Shown here in pieces: positions 37,455 through 45,494 of a DNA stretch of 64,000 nt. Origin of the DNA: Polaromonas sp. A23. GTDB lineage: Bacteria > Pseudomonadota > Gammaproteobacteria > Burkholderiales > Burkholderiaceae_C. A program made the translations under genes and the position numbers. Each line of letters begins with the position of its first letter. The stretch's first letter is position 1. The stretch is taken from positions 62,001-126,000 of the forward strand of contig NZ_MUNO01000037.1 of the NCBI RefSeq assembly GCF_002001015.1, read 5' to 3'. The notes under the pieces are model-generated. The model was not told where the DNA came from. It searched no databases and saw only the letters and a list, made by a program, of their open reading frames with translations.

Positions 37455-38477
37455 TCAGCGCAAAAGAAAAGCCAGGTCGCGTTCGGTAGTAAATTCGCCA
37501 TGCAGTTCCATGGCCTGCTGCCTGGCGGCCAGCCCAGTCAGAGTGCACAGTTCACGCGATGCTTGCAGCCGCATCAGAACATCGTAGGCTTGCTCTTGCG
37601 AGTCGATGAGGAAACCCGACACCCCTTCCTCGATCGCCTCGACATAACCCCCGCGGCGCTGCGCCACCACCGGCAGACCGCTGGCCATCGCCTCCAGCAC
37701 AACACGCCCATAAGCTTCGGTGGATGTCCCGGTTCTGTAGAAAAATGCGTTCAAGGACGCGTAGAAGTCGGACACAGGCTCCGCCCCCTCCGCCAACAGT
37801 TCCACACCCTCGACCCCATCCAGCGCGGGCCCCAGACAGGTGCCACCCATGATGCGCACTTTGATCCCCTGGCTGGCAAGCATCCGGTACAGCGCCGGAT
37901 CGTCGGGATGGTGCTTGTCCAGCGAATCCCGGCTAACCCGGCCAACGACAAAATTCTGCGGGGTCTGTGCATCGCGCTTTTCGAACCGGGCAGAGGCCAT
38001 ATCAAACATGGGCTGCAAATCCATGAGGCTGTGAGCAACGCGCCCCGGCAAGGAAACGCTCAGTTGCAACATCTGCGAGACAAAAACCAGCTCAGGGTCA
38101 AGCCCGGTGGCGTCGCGCACCTGCTCAATCATGCTGAACAGCAAGGCGTGGTTGGCCAGGTTGTAGGCGATGCTGACGCGCTCGAAACGGGTGTACTTCA
38201 GCCAGGGGCCCAAACGCACATGCACCCCGCCAATCCACAGCCGGCCGTCTTTGGGAAACTGGTGCGCAAAGGGCTGAATAGCTTGGATGGTGCGACCGCC
38301 ATAAGCGCGATGGACCGGCGTGTCCGACCATACCTGGACGGCTCTCCTACCGACTATCAATCGCTGGATGTCCAGCAGCTCGCGCTCAGCCCCGGTAAAC
38401 AGTGATCCGAACTGGCCCAGCAAGTGCAAGGTCGACAAGGCTGAGGCCGGCGTGGCGGGGTTCATGGTGCTGCTCAT
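37455..38477 (-). CDS. Glycosyltransferase, GT4/GT1-like C-terminal fold
   Basis: Predicted sugar transferase of about 340 residues from the ATG at 38477 (MSSTMNPATP); 38465 is an alternative. The C-terminal half carries the donor-binding signature EAYGRVVLEAMASGLPVV, then AQRRGGYVEAIEEGVSGFLI, typical of GT-B family 4 enzymes. The N-terminal acceptor half is not recognisable in detail. It is divergent from the GT41-like gene (73 bases between starts) and convergent with the FecR paralogues. Substrate unknown; cargo or surface glycan modification is inferred from context. Confidence 0.8.
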   Translation of the reverse strand: MSSTMNPATPASALSTLHLLGQFGSLFTGAERELLDIQRLIVGRRAVQVWSDTPVHRAYGGRTIQAIQPFAHQFPKDGRLWIGGVHVRLGPWLKYTRFERVSIAYNLANHALLFSMIEQVRDATGLDPELVFVSQMLQLSVSLPGRVAHSLMDLQPMFDMASARFEKRDAQTPQNFVVGRVSRDSLDKHHPDDPALYRMLASQGIKVRIMGGTCLGPALDGVEGVELLAEGAEPVSDFYASLNAFFYRTGTSTEAYGRVVLEAMASGLPVVAQRRGGYVEAIEEGVSGFLIDSQEQAYDVLMRLQASRELCTLTGLAARQQAMELHGEFTTERDLAFLLR

Positions 38478-38550
38478 TATCCGTATATCCGCTGCCTGGC
38501 CCGGACACTTTGTCGCGCAGGCGGTGTTGGCGGCTGTCTCATAATCAGCC

Positions 38551-40680
38551 ATGACTTCGACTGTCGTGCCCCACGCCACTCCCCACGCCACCTGGATGGA
38601 GCGCGGTATTGCGCTCCATGCGCAAGGCCAGCTCGAGCAGGCGCTGAGCGCATTCGAAAACGCGCGCGCGCTGGCACCGTCGGATCCGAACACCTCAGTC
38701 GCAAGCGCCACGCTCCTGGTGGCATTGTCCCGGCCGCAGGCGGCCTACCGCCTGTTACTGACCCTTGAAAAAGAGCTGATGGCGAGCGCCGAGGGCGCCA
38801 CCAATCTGGGCATAGCCGCGGAAGCCTGCGGCGACCTGACCAAGGCGGAAGCCGCCTATCGACAAGCACTCACGCTGGACCCTACCCATGTGCGCGCGCT
38901 GACCAACGCCGCTCTGCTCGCCGGAGCACAGTCCAGATGGGTAGAAGCGGTCGCGGCGGCCGAGCAAGCCGTGGCTCTGGCCCCGGATGAGCCGGGTTAT
39001 CGCCACAACCTGTCAGACCTGCTCGCTGCAGCTGGCCACTACCGCGAATCGCTCGACGTCCTCGAATTGGCTTGCCTGCGCTTTCCGGACCACCTGGACA
39101 TCAGCATGCGCCGCATCGCGGCACTGGCTTTTTGTGGGCGTCTCGAGGACTCGGCCGCGCTGGAGGCAAAGCTGACTGATGGGGAAAGAGAGTATTTCCT
39201 GGCGTTTTTGAAGCGGGCCGCCGCCTCGGCAGATCCCGACAAGCGTCTACTTCCCGCACCCGACATCTCGACCGACGCCTTCCAGCTCTACACCGACCAG
39301 GCTTTCAGCGCACTCATCACATGCGATTGGCGCGAAAGCGCGCAGCTCGCCGCGACGCTGCGTCGCATGCTCGCAGACTGCATGGAAAATCACACCCCAA
39401 GAGATTTCCGGGAGGCCCAGTTCTTCGGGACCGTTCTGGGACTGCGCGAAGACGAACTGGCGCAGATGCGCGAAGTTTCAACAAGGGCGATCGCCGCGCG
39501 TCAGCAAACTGCCTTGCCCACGTTTAGTGCGACACGCAAGCCTTATCGGGGCAAGGACCAGCGTATTCAGATCGGCCTGGCGGTACCCGGGCTCGCTGAC
39601 AGCCGGACCGTTTCAGCCCTCCAGCGCCAACTGCAATTGCATGACAGGAATCGCTTTGCTTTTCATGTCTATTCCTCCACCCGCCGCCCCAATCTTCAAC
39701 ACAAAGACACCCTCGCGCCGCTCGCTGCCAGCCTCGTGGAAACCGCTCACATGACCCATGCAGAAGCTGCGGCGCGCATGCGGCTGGACCAGCTGGATGT
39801 GTTTGTGGATATGGCCTTCAACAGCCCGTGGTGTCGCCCGGAGGTTCTTGCGCTTCGTGTAGCGCCGGTGCAGATACGCCAGCTAACCTGGCATCGACAC
39901 CATCCGGCGCAGCCCTGCGACTACAACCTGTCGGACACGTTTATTCATCCCGACGGCCTGGACCTGAATCCCTTCGGGCCGGTCGTTCGCCTGCCCCATA
40001 CCTGCTGGCTGGACACCCGGCTCGAGGGCCATGAGTCACGGGCCGTGAGTCGAGTTGCAGCAGGTCTGCCTGATGACGCCTTTGTGCTCTGCTCTGTCAT
40101 TTCTCCAGCCACCCTCGACCCCTCCACCTTCAGCTTGTGGATGGACATCCTGCGGGCATTACCCCATGCCGTGCTTTGGCTGCCTGGTTTTGGCGCTGCG
40201 GCGTCCCACCTGTGTCGGGAAGCAGAAGCCGTCGGCATGTCGCCCCACCGGATCCGGTGTTCCGCGTCTGCGGACAATCTTGAAATGTCGGCAGATCTCA
40301 GGCTCGCAGATCTGTTTCTTGATCCCATCCGTTTCAATGCAAATCAGGGCCTGGTCGATGCCTTGCGTCTTGGCGTTCCTGCCATCACCTGCGCAGGCAA
40401 AAGCATGGCTTCCCGGCTGGGAGGCAGCATCATCCGTGCGGCTGGTTTGCCGGACTGCGTTTGTGAAAACGAAGCAACCTATCTCGAAGCGGCGATCCGG
40501 CTCGGGCAGGACAGTGGCCATCTCAAGAGCCTGCGCACCAGGTTGCAAGCGGCCATCCCCACCGCACCGCTTTTTAACCTGCCGGCGCGCGTCCGCGAAC
40601 TGGAAGCGGCTTGGACCATCATGATTGAACGCTCTCGCGCCGGCTTGCCACCTGCAGCTTTTGACGTTCCGCCGGATTAA
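38551..40680 (+). CDS. TPR-containing O-GlcNAc-transferase-like glycosyltransferase (GT41)
   Basis: The 709 residues have TPR-type helices in the first 200 or so (RGIALHAQGQLEQALSAFEN, EAAYRQALTLDPTHVRALTN). A GT41 catalytic region runs from about 330. Recognisable blocks are QIRQLTWHRHHPAQPCDYNL, SDTFIHPDG, then TFSLWMDILRALPHAVLWLP and ADLFLDPIRFNANQGLVDAL, RLGVPAITCAGKSMASRLGG. These align with SPY/OGT motifs, although the Tyr/Asp-Pro and loop residues differ. It would transfer a sugar to Ser/Thr or Asn of proteins in the cytoplasm. Neighbouring Slam-like cargo, rich in Ser/Thr/Asn, is a plausible target (inference). Confidence 0.8.
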   Translation: MTSTVVPHATPHATWMERGIALHAQGQLEQALSAFENARALAPSDPNTSVASATLLVALSRPQAAYRLLLTLEKELMASAEGATNLGIAAEACGDLTKAEAAYRQALTLDPTHVRALTNAALLAGAQSRWVEAVAAAEQAVALAPDEPGYRHNLSDLLAAAGHYRESLDVLELACLRFPDHLDISMRRIAALAFCGRLEDSAALEAKLTDGEREYFLAFLKRAAASADPDKRLLPAPDISTDAFQLYTDQAFSALITCDWRESAQLAATLRRMLADCMENHTPRDFREAQFFGTVLGLREDELAQMREVSTRAIAARQQTALPTFSATRKPYRGKDQRIQIGLAVPGLADSRTVSALQRQLQLHDRNRFAFHVYSSTRRPNLQHKDTLAPLAASLVETAHMTHAEAAARMRLDQLDVFVDMAFNSPWCRPEVLALRVAPVQIRQLTWHRHHPAQPCDYNLSDTFIHPDGLDLNPFGPVVRLPHTCWLDTRLEGHESRAVSRVAAGLPDDAFVLCSVISPATLDPSTFSLWMDILRALPHAVLWLPGFGAAASHLCREAEAVGMSPHRIRCSASADNLEMSADLRLADLFLDPIRFNANQGLVDALRLGVPAITCAGKSMASRLGGSIIRAAGLPDCVCENEATYLEAAIRLGQDSGHLKSLRTRLQAAIPTAPLFNLPARVRELEAAWTIMIERSRAGLPPAAFDVPPD

Positions 40681-40698
40681 GGTTTTGAGCGCGAATTT

Positions 40699-40760
40699 GC
40701 TCCTGTTTTTATAGCTATCCACGCCCGGTGAATATGGGCTTGAAGCATTTTTTGTTTACA
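40699..40760 (+). repeat. Intergenic copy of the ~60-bp dispersed repeat (GT41-prpE)
   Basis: It lies between the convergent GT41-like gene and prpE. It reads gctcctgtttttatagctat, ccacgcccggtgaatatggg, cttgaagcattttttgttta. It shares gctcctgttttt-atagct, cgccc, gggct and the T-run with the copies at 46218 and 55590. The T-rich end on the plus strand could help terminate the GT41 transcript. Confidence 0.65.
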
Positions 40761-40777
40761 GAAACCCGTCCTTGGTG

Positions 40778-42691
40778 TCAACCAGCTTCCACCCGATCGC
40801 GGATCTGCTGCAGCGCCGAGGGATCGTCCATGGTGGTCAGGTCGCCTGCATCGCGGCCCTCGCATACCGCCTGGATGGCGCGGCGCAGCAGCTTCCCACT
40901 GCGTGTTTTGGGCAGCATGGACACAAAGCGCACGCGCGAAGGCCGGGCCAGCGCGCCCAGATCCTGGTCGACACGTTTCATGACTTCGCCTTCAAGCTTG
41001 AGGGCTTCGGCGCTGTTGGCAAGCACGCTGGCGTCTTTGGGCACAACAAACGCCATGGCGACCTGGCCCTTGAGGGTGTCCGCCACACCGACCACCGCCA
41101 CTTCCGCCACGCCCGCATGGCCGGAAATGCTTTCCTCAATCTCGCGTGTGCCCAGGCGGTGGCCAGCCACATTGATCACGTCGTCCGTACGGCCGAGGAT
41201 GAAGTAATAGCCGTCTTTGTCGCGAATACCCCAGTCGAAAGTGCTGTAGACCATCTTGCCGGGCACGGTTTTCCAGTAGGTGTTGACGAAGCGCGCATCG
41301 TCTTTCCACACCGTTTGCATGAAGCCGGGCGGTGTCGGGCCTTCCAGCACGACCACGCCTTTTTCGTTGGGCTGCGTCAGCTCTTCACCGGTGGACTCGT
41401 GCAGCAGCTTCACGTTGTAGCCGTACATCGGAATGCCCGGGCTGCCGAACTTGCTGGCTTTTTTCTCGACGGGATTGGCAATCGTCAAAATCGGCCAGCC
41501 ACTTTCAGTCTGCCAGTAGTTGTCGATGATGGGCACCTGCAGCCCTTCGCTGATCCATCGCGCCGTCGGCTCGTCCAGCGGCTCGCCGGCCAGGAAGAGC
41601 GCGCGCAGACTGGACAGGTCGTATTTCTTGAGAAGCGCCGGGTCCTGCTTCTTCAGCACGCGCACGGCTGTAGGGGCGCTGAACATGGCCGTGACTTTGT
41701 ACTTCTCCACCAGCCGCCACCAGATGCCGCCATCGGGCTCCTTGTCCAGGCCCCGCGTCGGCAGGCCCTCGTACATCAGCGTGGCCATGCCGGCAATCAG
41801 CGGGCCATAAATGATGTAGCTGTGGCCCACGACCCAGCCGATGTCGCTGGTCGAGAAATAGGTTTCGCCGGCGCGGCCGTCGAAGATGTGTTTCATGCTG
41901 GCGGCCAACGCCACTGCATAACCGCCGGTGTCGCGCTGCACGCCTTTGGGTTTGCCTGTGGTACCGCTGGTGTAGATCGTATAGCTGATGTCGGTGGACT
42001 TCATCCACTCGCAGGGAACCTTGTCGTTCACGTGTTTGGCGCGCAGATCCGACCACAGCTGGTCGCGCCCGGCGACCAGCTGCATGGGCGAAAGGCCGCG
42101 GTCGGCCAGCAGCACCGCCTCCGGCTTGTGACTGGAGAGGCGAATTGCCTCGTCAAGCAGCGGCTTGTAGGGTACGATTTTTCCGCCGCGCGAGCCCGCG
42201 TCGGCGCTGACGATGACCTTGGGCGTCGCGTCTTCAATGCGCGAGGCCAGCGAGCCGCTGGCAAAACCACCAAACACCACGCAGTGAATCGCGCCAATCC
42301 GGGCGCAGGCAAGCATCGCAAACGCTGCCTCGGCAATCATGGGCATGTAGATCAACACACGGTCGCCCTTGGTCACCCCCAGTGCCTGCAGGCTGGCCGC
42401 CATGCGCTGCACTTCGGCGTGCAATTCGGTAAAGCTGTAGGTTTTTTCGACGCCGGTTTCGGTCGATACATAGATCAGCGCCGCCTGGTCCGCCCGGTCT
42501 TTCAAGTGGCGGTCCACGGCGTTGTGACACAGGTTGGTGGTGCCGCCTTCGAACCAGTGCGCAAACGGCGGCTTGTCGTAATTGCAGACACGCGTGAAAG
42601 GCTGCTGCCAGTCGATCAGTTTGGCCTGCTCGGTCCAGAAGGCGTCGGGCTCATTGATCGACTGGCGGTAGAAATCGGCGTAGCTTGTCAT
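40778..42691 (-). CDS. prpE: Propionate--CoA ligase PrpE
   Basis: AMP-forming acyl-CoA synthetase activating propionate. The 637 residues start MTSYADFYRQSINEPDAFW, typical of PrpE. They carry the ATP-binding YTSGTTGKPKGVQRD, the DIGWVVGHSYIIYGPL segment, NYWQTESGWPI, and the C-terminal catalytic Lys in TRSGKLLRRA. Acetyl-CoA synthetase is the alternative, but the N-terminus and length favour PrpE. No methylcitrate-cycle genes are adjacent. A degraded reductase fragment lies just upstream. Confidence 0.92.
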   Translation of the reverse strand: MTSYADFYRQSINEPDAFWTEQAKLIDWQQPFTRVCNYDKPPFAHWFEGGTTNLCHNAVDRHLKDRADQAALIYVSTETGVEKTYSFTELHAEVQRMAASLQALGVTKGDRVLIYMPMIAEAAFAMLACARIGAIHCVVFGGFASGSLASRIEDATPKVIVSADAGSRGGKIVPYKPLLDEAIRLSSHKPEAVLLADRGLSPMQLVAGRDQLWSDLRAKHVNDKVPCEWMKSTDISYTIYTSGTTGKPKGVQRDTGGYAVALAASMKHIFDGRAGETYFSTSDIGWVVGHSYIIYGPLIAGMATLMYEGLPTRGLDKEPDGGIWWRLVEKYKVTAMFSAPTAVRVLKKQDPALLKKYDLSSLRALFLAGEPLDEPTARWISEGLQVPIIDNYWQTESGWPILTIANPVEKKASKFGSPGIPMYGYNVKLLHESTGEELTQPNEKGVVVLEGPTPPGFMQTVWKDDARFVNTYWKTVPGKMVYSTFDWGIRDKDGYYFILGRTDDVINVAGHRLGTREIEESISGHAGVAEVAVVGVADTLKGQVAMAFVVPKDASVLANSAEALKLEGEVMKRVDQDLGALARPSRVRFVSMLPKTRSGKLLRRAIQAVCEGRDAGDLTTMDDPSALQQIRDRVEAG

Positions 42692-42718
42692 GTCTTGGCT
42701 CCAGTTTTTTTCACCCGC

Positions 42719-42842
42719 TCAGATTTTGACCACGATGCGTCCGCGGACCTTGCCCGCCATCAACTCGGCGGCTTTTCTCACAACACGGCTCAGCGCAACT
42801 TCTTCCACAACGGTTTTCGAGTTTCACCGTGTCCAGGTCCAT
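42719..42842 (-). pseudogene. Remnant of an acrylyl-CoA reductase/quinone oxidoreductase (AcuI/YhdH type)
   Basis: On the minus strand a short piece starts MDLDTVKLE at 42842, then a frameshift. The other frame continues VVEEVALSRVVRKAAELMAG, KVRGRIVVKI and stop. The ending (helix, then G-VRGRIVVK-) is that of the YhdH/AcuI branch of medium-chain dehydrogenases. About 300 N-terminal codons are missing and the join needs a frame change, so it is not functional. Its place upstream of prpE fits a former propionate/acrylate unit. Confidence 0.6.
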
Positions 42843-42959
42843 CACCAGCCTGTGCTTGTCTCCGGCTATTCGTTTAAATTGAATTCATAATTATAAATAA
42901 TAGTCTTGCGGCACGCTTACACCCCAAGCACGTCGACGGTAATCAGGCTGCCATCCCGT
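42843..42959. other. AT-rich intergenic gap upstream of the acuI remnant
   Basis: A strongly AT-rich block (about 42870-42905, with taaattgaattcataattat) stands out in this GC-rich genome. It could hold the prpE promoter on the minus strand. No gene was seen. Confidence 0.4.
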
Positions 42960-43814
42960 TCATGGCTGTTCTGGCGAACGTGGCTTCTCCAGGATCACCA
43001 TCGCAATACCCCCGAGAATGGCCAGCGAAGCCAGCACCAGTCGCAGTGTGATCTCCTCCCCAAGAAGAGCCACGCCCCCCAGCGCAGCAATCACAGGAAC
43101 ACTCAGCTGCACGGTTGCGGCACTGGTGGCTTTCAAGGCCGGCAAGGCCGTGTACCAAATGGCGTAACCCACCGCGGAGGTCAGGGCGCCTGACGCAAGC
43201 GCGTACCAGAAGCCGGCAGCATCCACCGACACCTGGTTCACCATCGATACGCTTAATGCGGCAGCGATCGGCGCTGCACGCAGGAAATTGCCCGCCGTCA
43301 CCCGGGTCGGGTCGCCCTGCCCCCTGCCGCGCAGGGAATAAATGCCCCAAGCCACCCCGGCGCCCAGCATCAGCAATGAACCCGCCAGCGGCGGCGCCGA
43401 TAAACCGGGCAGCAGCAGCCCCACCAGCCCGACCAGCGCCAGGACGAGGCCGAACAGCTGCAGCTTGCGAAATCGCTCGCCTGACCAGACACCATGACCG
43501 ATCATCGTCGCCTGAACGGCGCCGAACAGCAACAACGCACCACTCGCCGCCGGCAGGCTCAGATACGCAAAAGAAAACCCGGCGGCATAAGCAAACAGGG
43601 CCAGAGCCGACAGCCAGTTACCGCCACCCTCGACCGTGCGGCGCCCTGCTCGCACCAACAGCCAGAGGACCAATGCACCCGAAACCAGGCGGACGGTGGT
43701 GAAACTGGCGGCATCCATTCCGCTGTCTTTGAGCGCCGCCCGGCAGAGCAATGAATTGCCCGCAAACGCCATCATGGCGAGAAACGTCAAGGTGACCAGG
43801 CGTGCAGGAACCAT
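42960..43814 (-). CDS. EamA/DMT-family transporter
   Basis: Drug/metabolite exporter of the EamA type. From the ATG at 43814 (MVPARLVTLTFLAMMAFAGN) it has 284 residues with about ten hydrophobic helices and the two EamA repeats (for example AGNSLLCRAALKDSGMDAAS, and in the second half YTALPALKATSAATVQLSVP with ALLGEEITLRLVLASLAILG). The substrate cannot be told from sequence. Upstream of it, and in the same direction, is the isochorismatase-like gene, 66 bases away. Confidence 0.88.
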   Translation of the reverse strand: MVPARLVTLTFLAMMAFAGNSLLCRAALKDSGMDAASFTTVRLVSGALVLWLLVRAGRRTVEGGGNWLSALALFAYAAGFSFAYLSLPAASGALLLFGAVQATMIGHGVWSGERFRKLQLFGLVLALVGLVGLLLPGLSAPPLAGSLLMLGAGVAWGIYSLRGRGQGDPTRVTAGNFLRAAPIAAALSVSMVNQVSVDAAGFWYALASGALTSAVGYAIWYTALPALKATSAATVQLSVPVIAALGGVALLGEEITLRLVLASLAILGGIAMVILEKPRSPEQP

Positions 43815-43880
43815 GACGCATCTTAGCGATGGGCGGCCTTCATACCGCCGGAACAAATACGGGGTTTGAACCCGGGCAGG

Positions 43881-44516
43881 CTAGGCAGCGCCCTGCTTCA
43901 CCAGCTCAAGCACTTTCCCGAACGCCGGGTGCTCAGCCGTGCGCAGCCATTCGAAGGCGACCATCTCGGTTGTCACCAATTCGGCGCCAGCGCCGGCCAG
44001 GCGGTCGAAGGCAGCGTCACGGTTACGCTCGGTGCGGGAGCTGCAGGCATCGGTAACCACCCAAACCTCAAACTCTTCATCAAGCAAACCCAGCGCCGTC
44101 TGCAGCAGGCACACATGCGCCTCGCAGCCAGCCAGAACAATCACGCCTCTGCCCTCTTCTTCGGCCGGTGCGGCTTTTTGCAGGTGTTTGGGCAGGCTGC
44201 GGGCGTTACCGCCACCCTGCGCTTTTCGAACCGGTGGCCGTAGCAGCTCGCTCAGCCCGTCTTCGACCGCATTGAAATGCATCTTGGCCAAGGTCCTTCC
44301 GGCTGCCGCTTCAATCAGGGTCTGCAACTCAGGCATGGTGGCACCCAGACCGTCCGGATTTTGGGCTGTGCCCCACAACGGAACCTGCATCAAACCGGCC
44401 AGCCGGGCCAGGCGCAAGGCATTGGCAAGAACCAGTTCGCACTCAAAAATGGCGGGCATCAGCCGCGTCTGGTAGTCCACCAGCACAAGTTGAGAGTCAT
44501 CGGCATCAAGCAGCAT
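43881..44516 (-). CDS. Isochorismatase-like cysteine hydrolase
   Basis: Member of the isochorismatase/YcaC hydrolase family. The 211 residues have the catalytic Asp in LVLVDYQTRLMPAIF, the Lys in LAKMHFNAVED and the nucleophile in AGCEAHVCLLQTALGLL. A lipid- or ion-independent function is unknown. Between Lys and Cys there is an extra Gly/Lys/Glu-rich stretch of about 30 residues (VRKAQGGGNARSLPKHLQKA and on) that normal members lack; it is probably a surface loop. Substrate unknown. Confidence 0.85.
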   Translation of the reverse strand: MLLDADDSQLVLVDYQTRLMPAIFECELVLANALRLARLAGLMQVPLWGTAQNPDGLGATMPELQTLIEAAAGRTLAKMHFNAVEDGLSELLRPPVRKAQGGGNARSLPKHLQKAAPAEEEGRGVIVLAGCEAHVCLLQTALGLLDEEFEVWVVTDACSSRTERNRDAAFDRLAGAGAELVTTEMVAFEWLRTAEHPAFGKVLELVKQGAA

Positions 44517-44588
44517 GTTTATTCCAGAAAGTCTATTGAAAAAATCAGTTGTACAGAGCGTTGTCGCAGCAGTGCGGAGGGTTGACCT

Positions 44589-45059
44589 TCAAGGTCGGGG
44601 CGTTGGCTGTACCGGCAGTTCGGCAAACTTGAGCAGCCGTGTCGCCAGCAGCGTCTCGGCCAGAAAACACAAAAGAGCCAGCAGGAAACAGCACACGCCC
44701 GAGAGAAAACTCACCGTGGCGATTTTCAGGATGGGCAGGTCGCTGGTTTCGCCAAGGAACAGCAAAACAATGGTTAGCCCGATCAGGATGGCGCAAAACG
44801 TCAGCAAGGCCAGGCAGCCGTTGACCAGCCAGCCGCGGTGCCTGAGCTCTCCCAGCTCTGCGTACATTTTTTTCGCCTTGCTCTCTTCAACACCGCCCGC
44901 CTCCAGCCTGTTTTCCAGAAAGCGTGCGCGGTCGATGATGCGCGCCAGACGCCCGGCCACGGCGGCAATCATGCCGGAGACGGCCGTCAGCAGAAACACC
45001 GGGGCCACTGCCAGCTGTATGCCGTGGGTCACTGTGGCAAGGTCAGACGCAAAATTCAT
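44589..45059 (-). CDS. DUF2721-family membrane protein
   Basis: Small inner-membrane protein of unknown function. From the ATG at 45059 (MNFASDLATVTHGIQLAVAP) it has 156 residues with three hydrophobic helices (about 15-37, 80-102, 112-140). A charged cytoplasmic stretch (GRLARIIDRARFLENRLEAG) after the first is characteristic of DUF2721. A longer frame to 45137 adds only a basic, low-complexity start. It is 72 bases upstream of the isochorismatase-like gene in the same direction. Confidence 0.82.
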   Translation of the reverse strand: MNFASDLATVTHGIQLAVAPVFLLTAVSGMIAAVAGRLARIIDRARFLENRLEAGGVEESKAKKMYAELGELRHRGWLVNGCLALLTFCAILIGLTIVLLFLGETSDLPILKIATVSFLSGVCCFLLALLCFLAETLLATRLLKFAELPVQPTPRP

Positions 45060-45250
45060 CGAGGGGGCTCCGGCTCTTGATGGGGAAGACGGCATTTTGT
45101 CATGCGGCCGCCGGCCCCTCCCGGTACGCTTACACACCGCCTCCTACGTGAATGTCGTCTCTGTCCGACATCCCTCAGGCAAAAGCAGGCCCACACTGCT
45201 TGCTCAAGCGCCCGTACCGGCCCTGGCTGGCCAATCCAAAGGATTCCCGC

Positions 45251-45453
45251 ATGCTGCCCAACCGAGAGGGACAACGCGTTCCCGATGTCACCTTCAAGAT
45301 CCGCCGCAACAGACAGTGGCCGGTGTCGGAACCGTGCTAAAGGTGTTCATCGCCGGGCAAAAAATCGGTGGTGCCGAAGCCCTGCAAGCCTGGCTGGCCG
45401 ACAGGGACGTGCCCCTCCTGGTAGCCTGCGCCGCACGCACGCCAAGCCGGTGA
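45251..45453 (+). pseudogene. Internally deleted peroxiredoxin-glutaredoxin hybrid gene
   Basis: The left part translates MLPNREGQRVPDVTFKIRRN, the start of hybrid peroxiredoxins, then runs out of frame to a TAA near 45338. From about 45318 another frame reads VAGVGTVLKVFIAGQKIGGA and EALQAWLADRD, matching a glutaredoxin C-terminus (VPQVFI-G--IGG-). All of the thiol active-site region, roughly 200 codons, is missing between the two. Clear decayed remnant. Confidence 0.65.
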
Positions 45454-45494
45454 TAGGATATTTGAGTTGCCTCCCTGACCTTGAGTGAAGAGTT

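Noticed and set aside
38466..38711. Longer N-terminus for the GT4-like glycosyltransferase (starts at 38552 or 38711)
   Set aside because: It would overlap the start of the divergent GT41-like gene and adds no recognisable sequence.
40772..42877. A 701-codon plus-strand frame opposite prpE
   Set aside because: Same cause: it mirrors prpE codon use and shows no recognisable domain.
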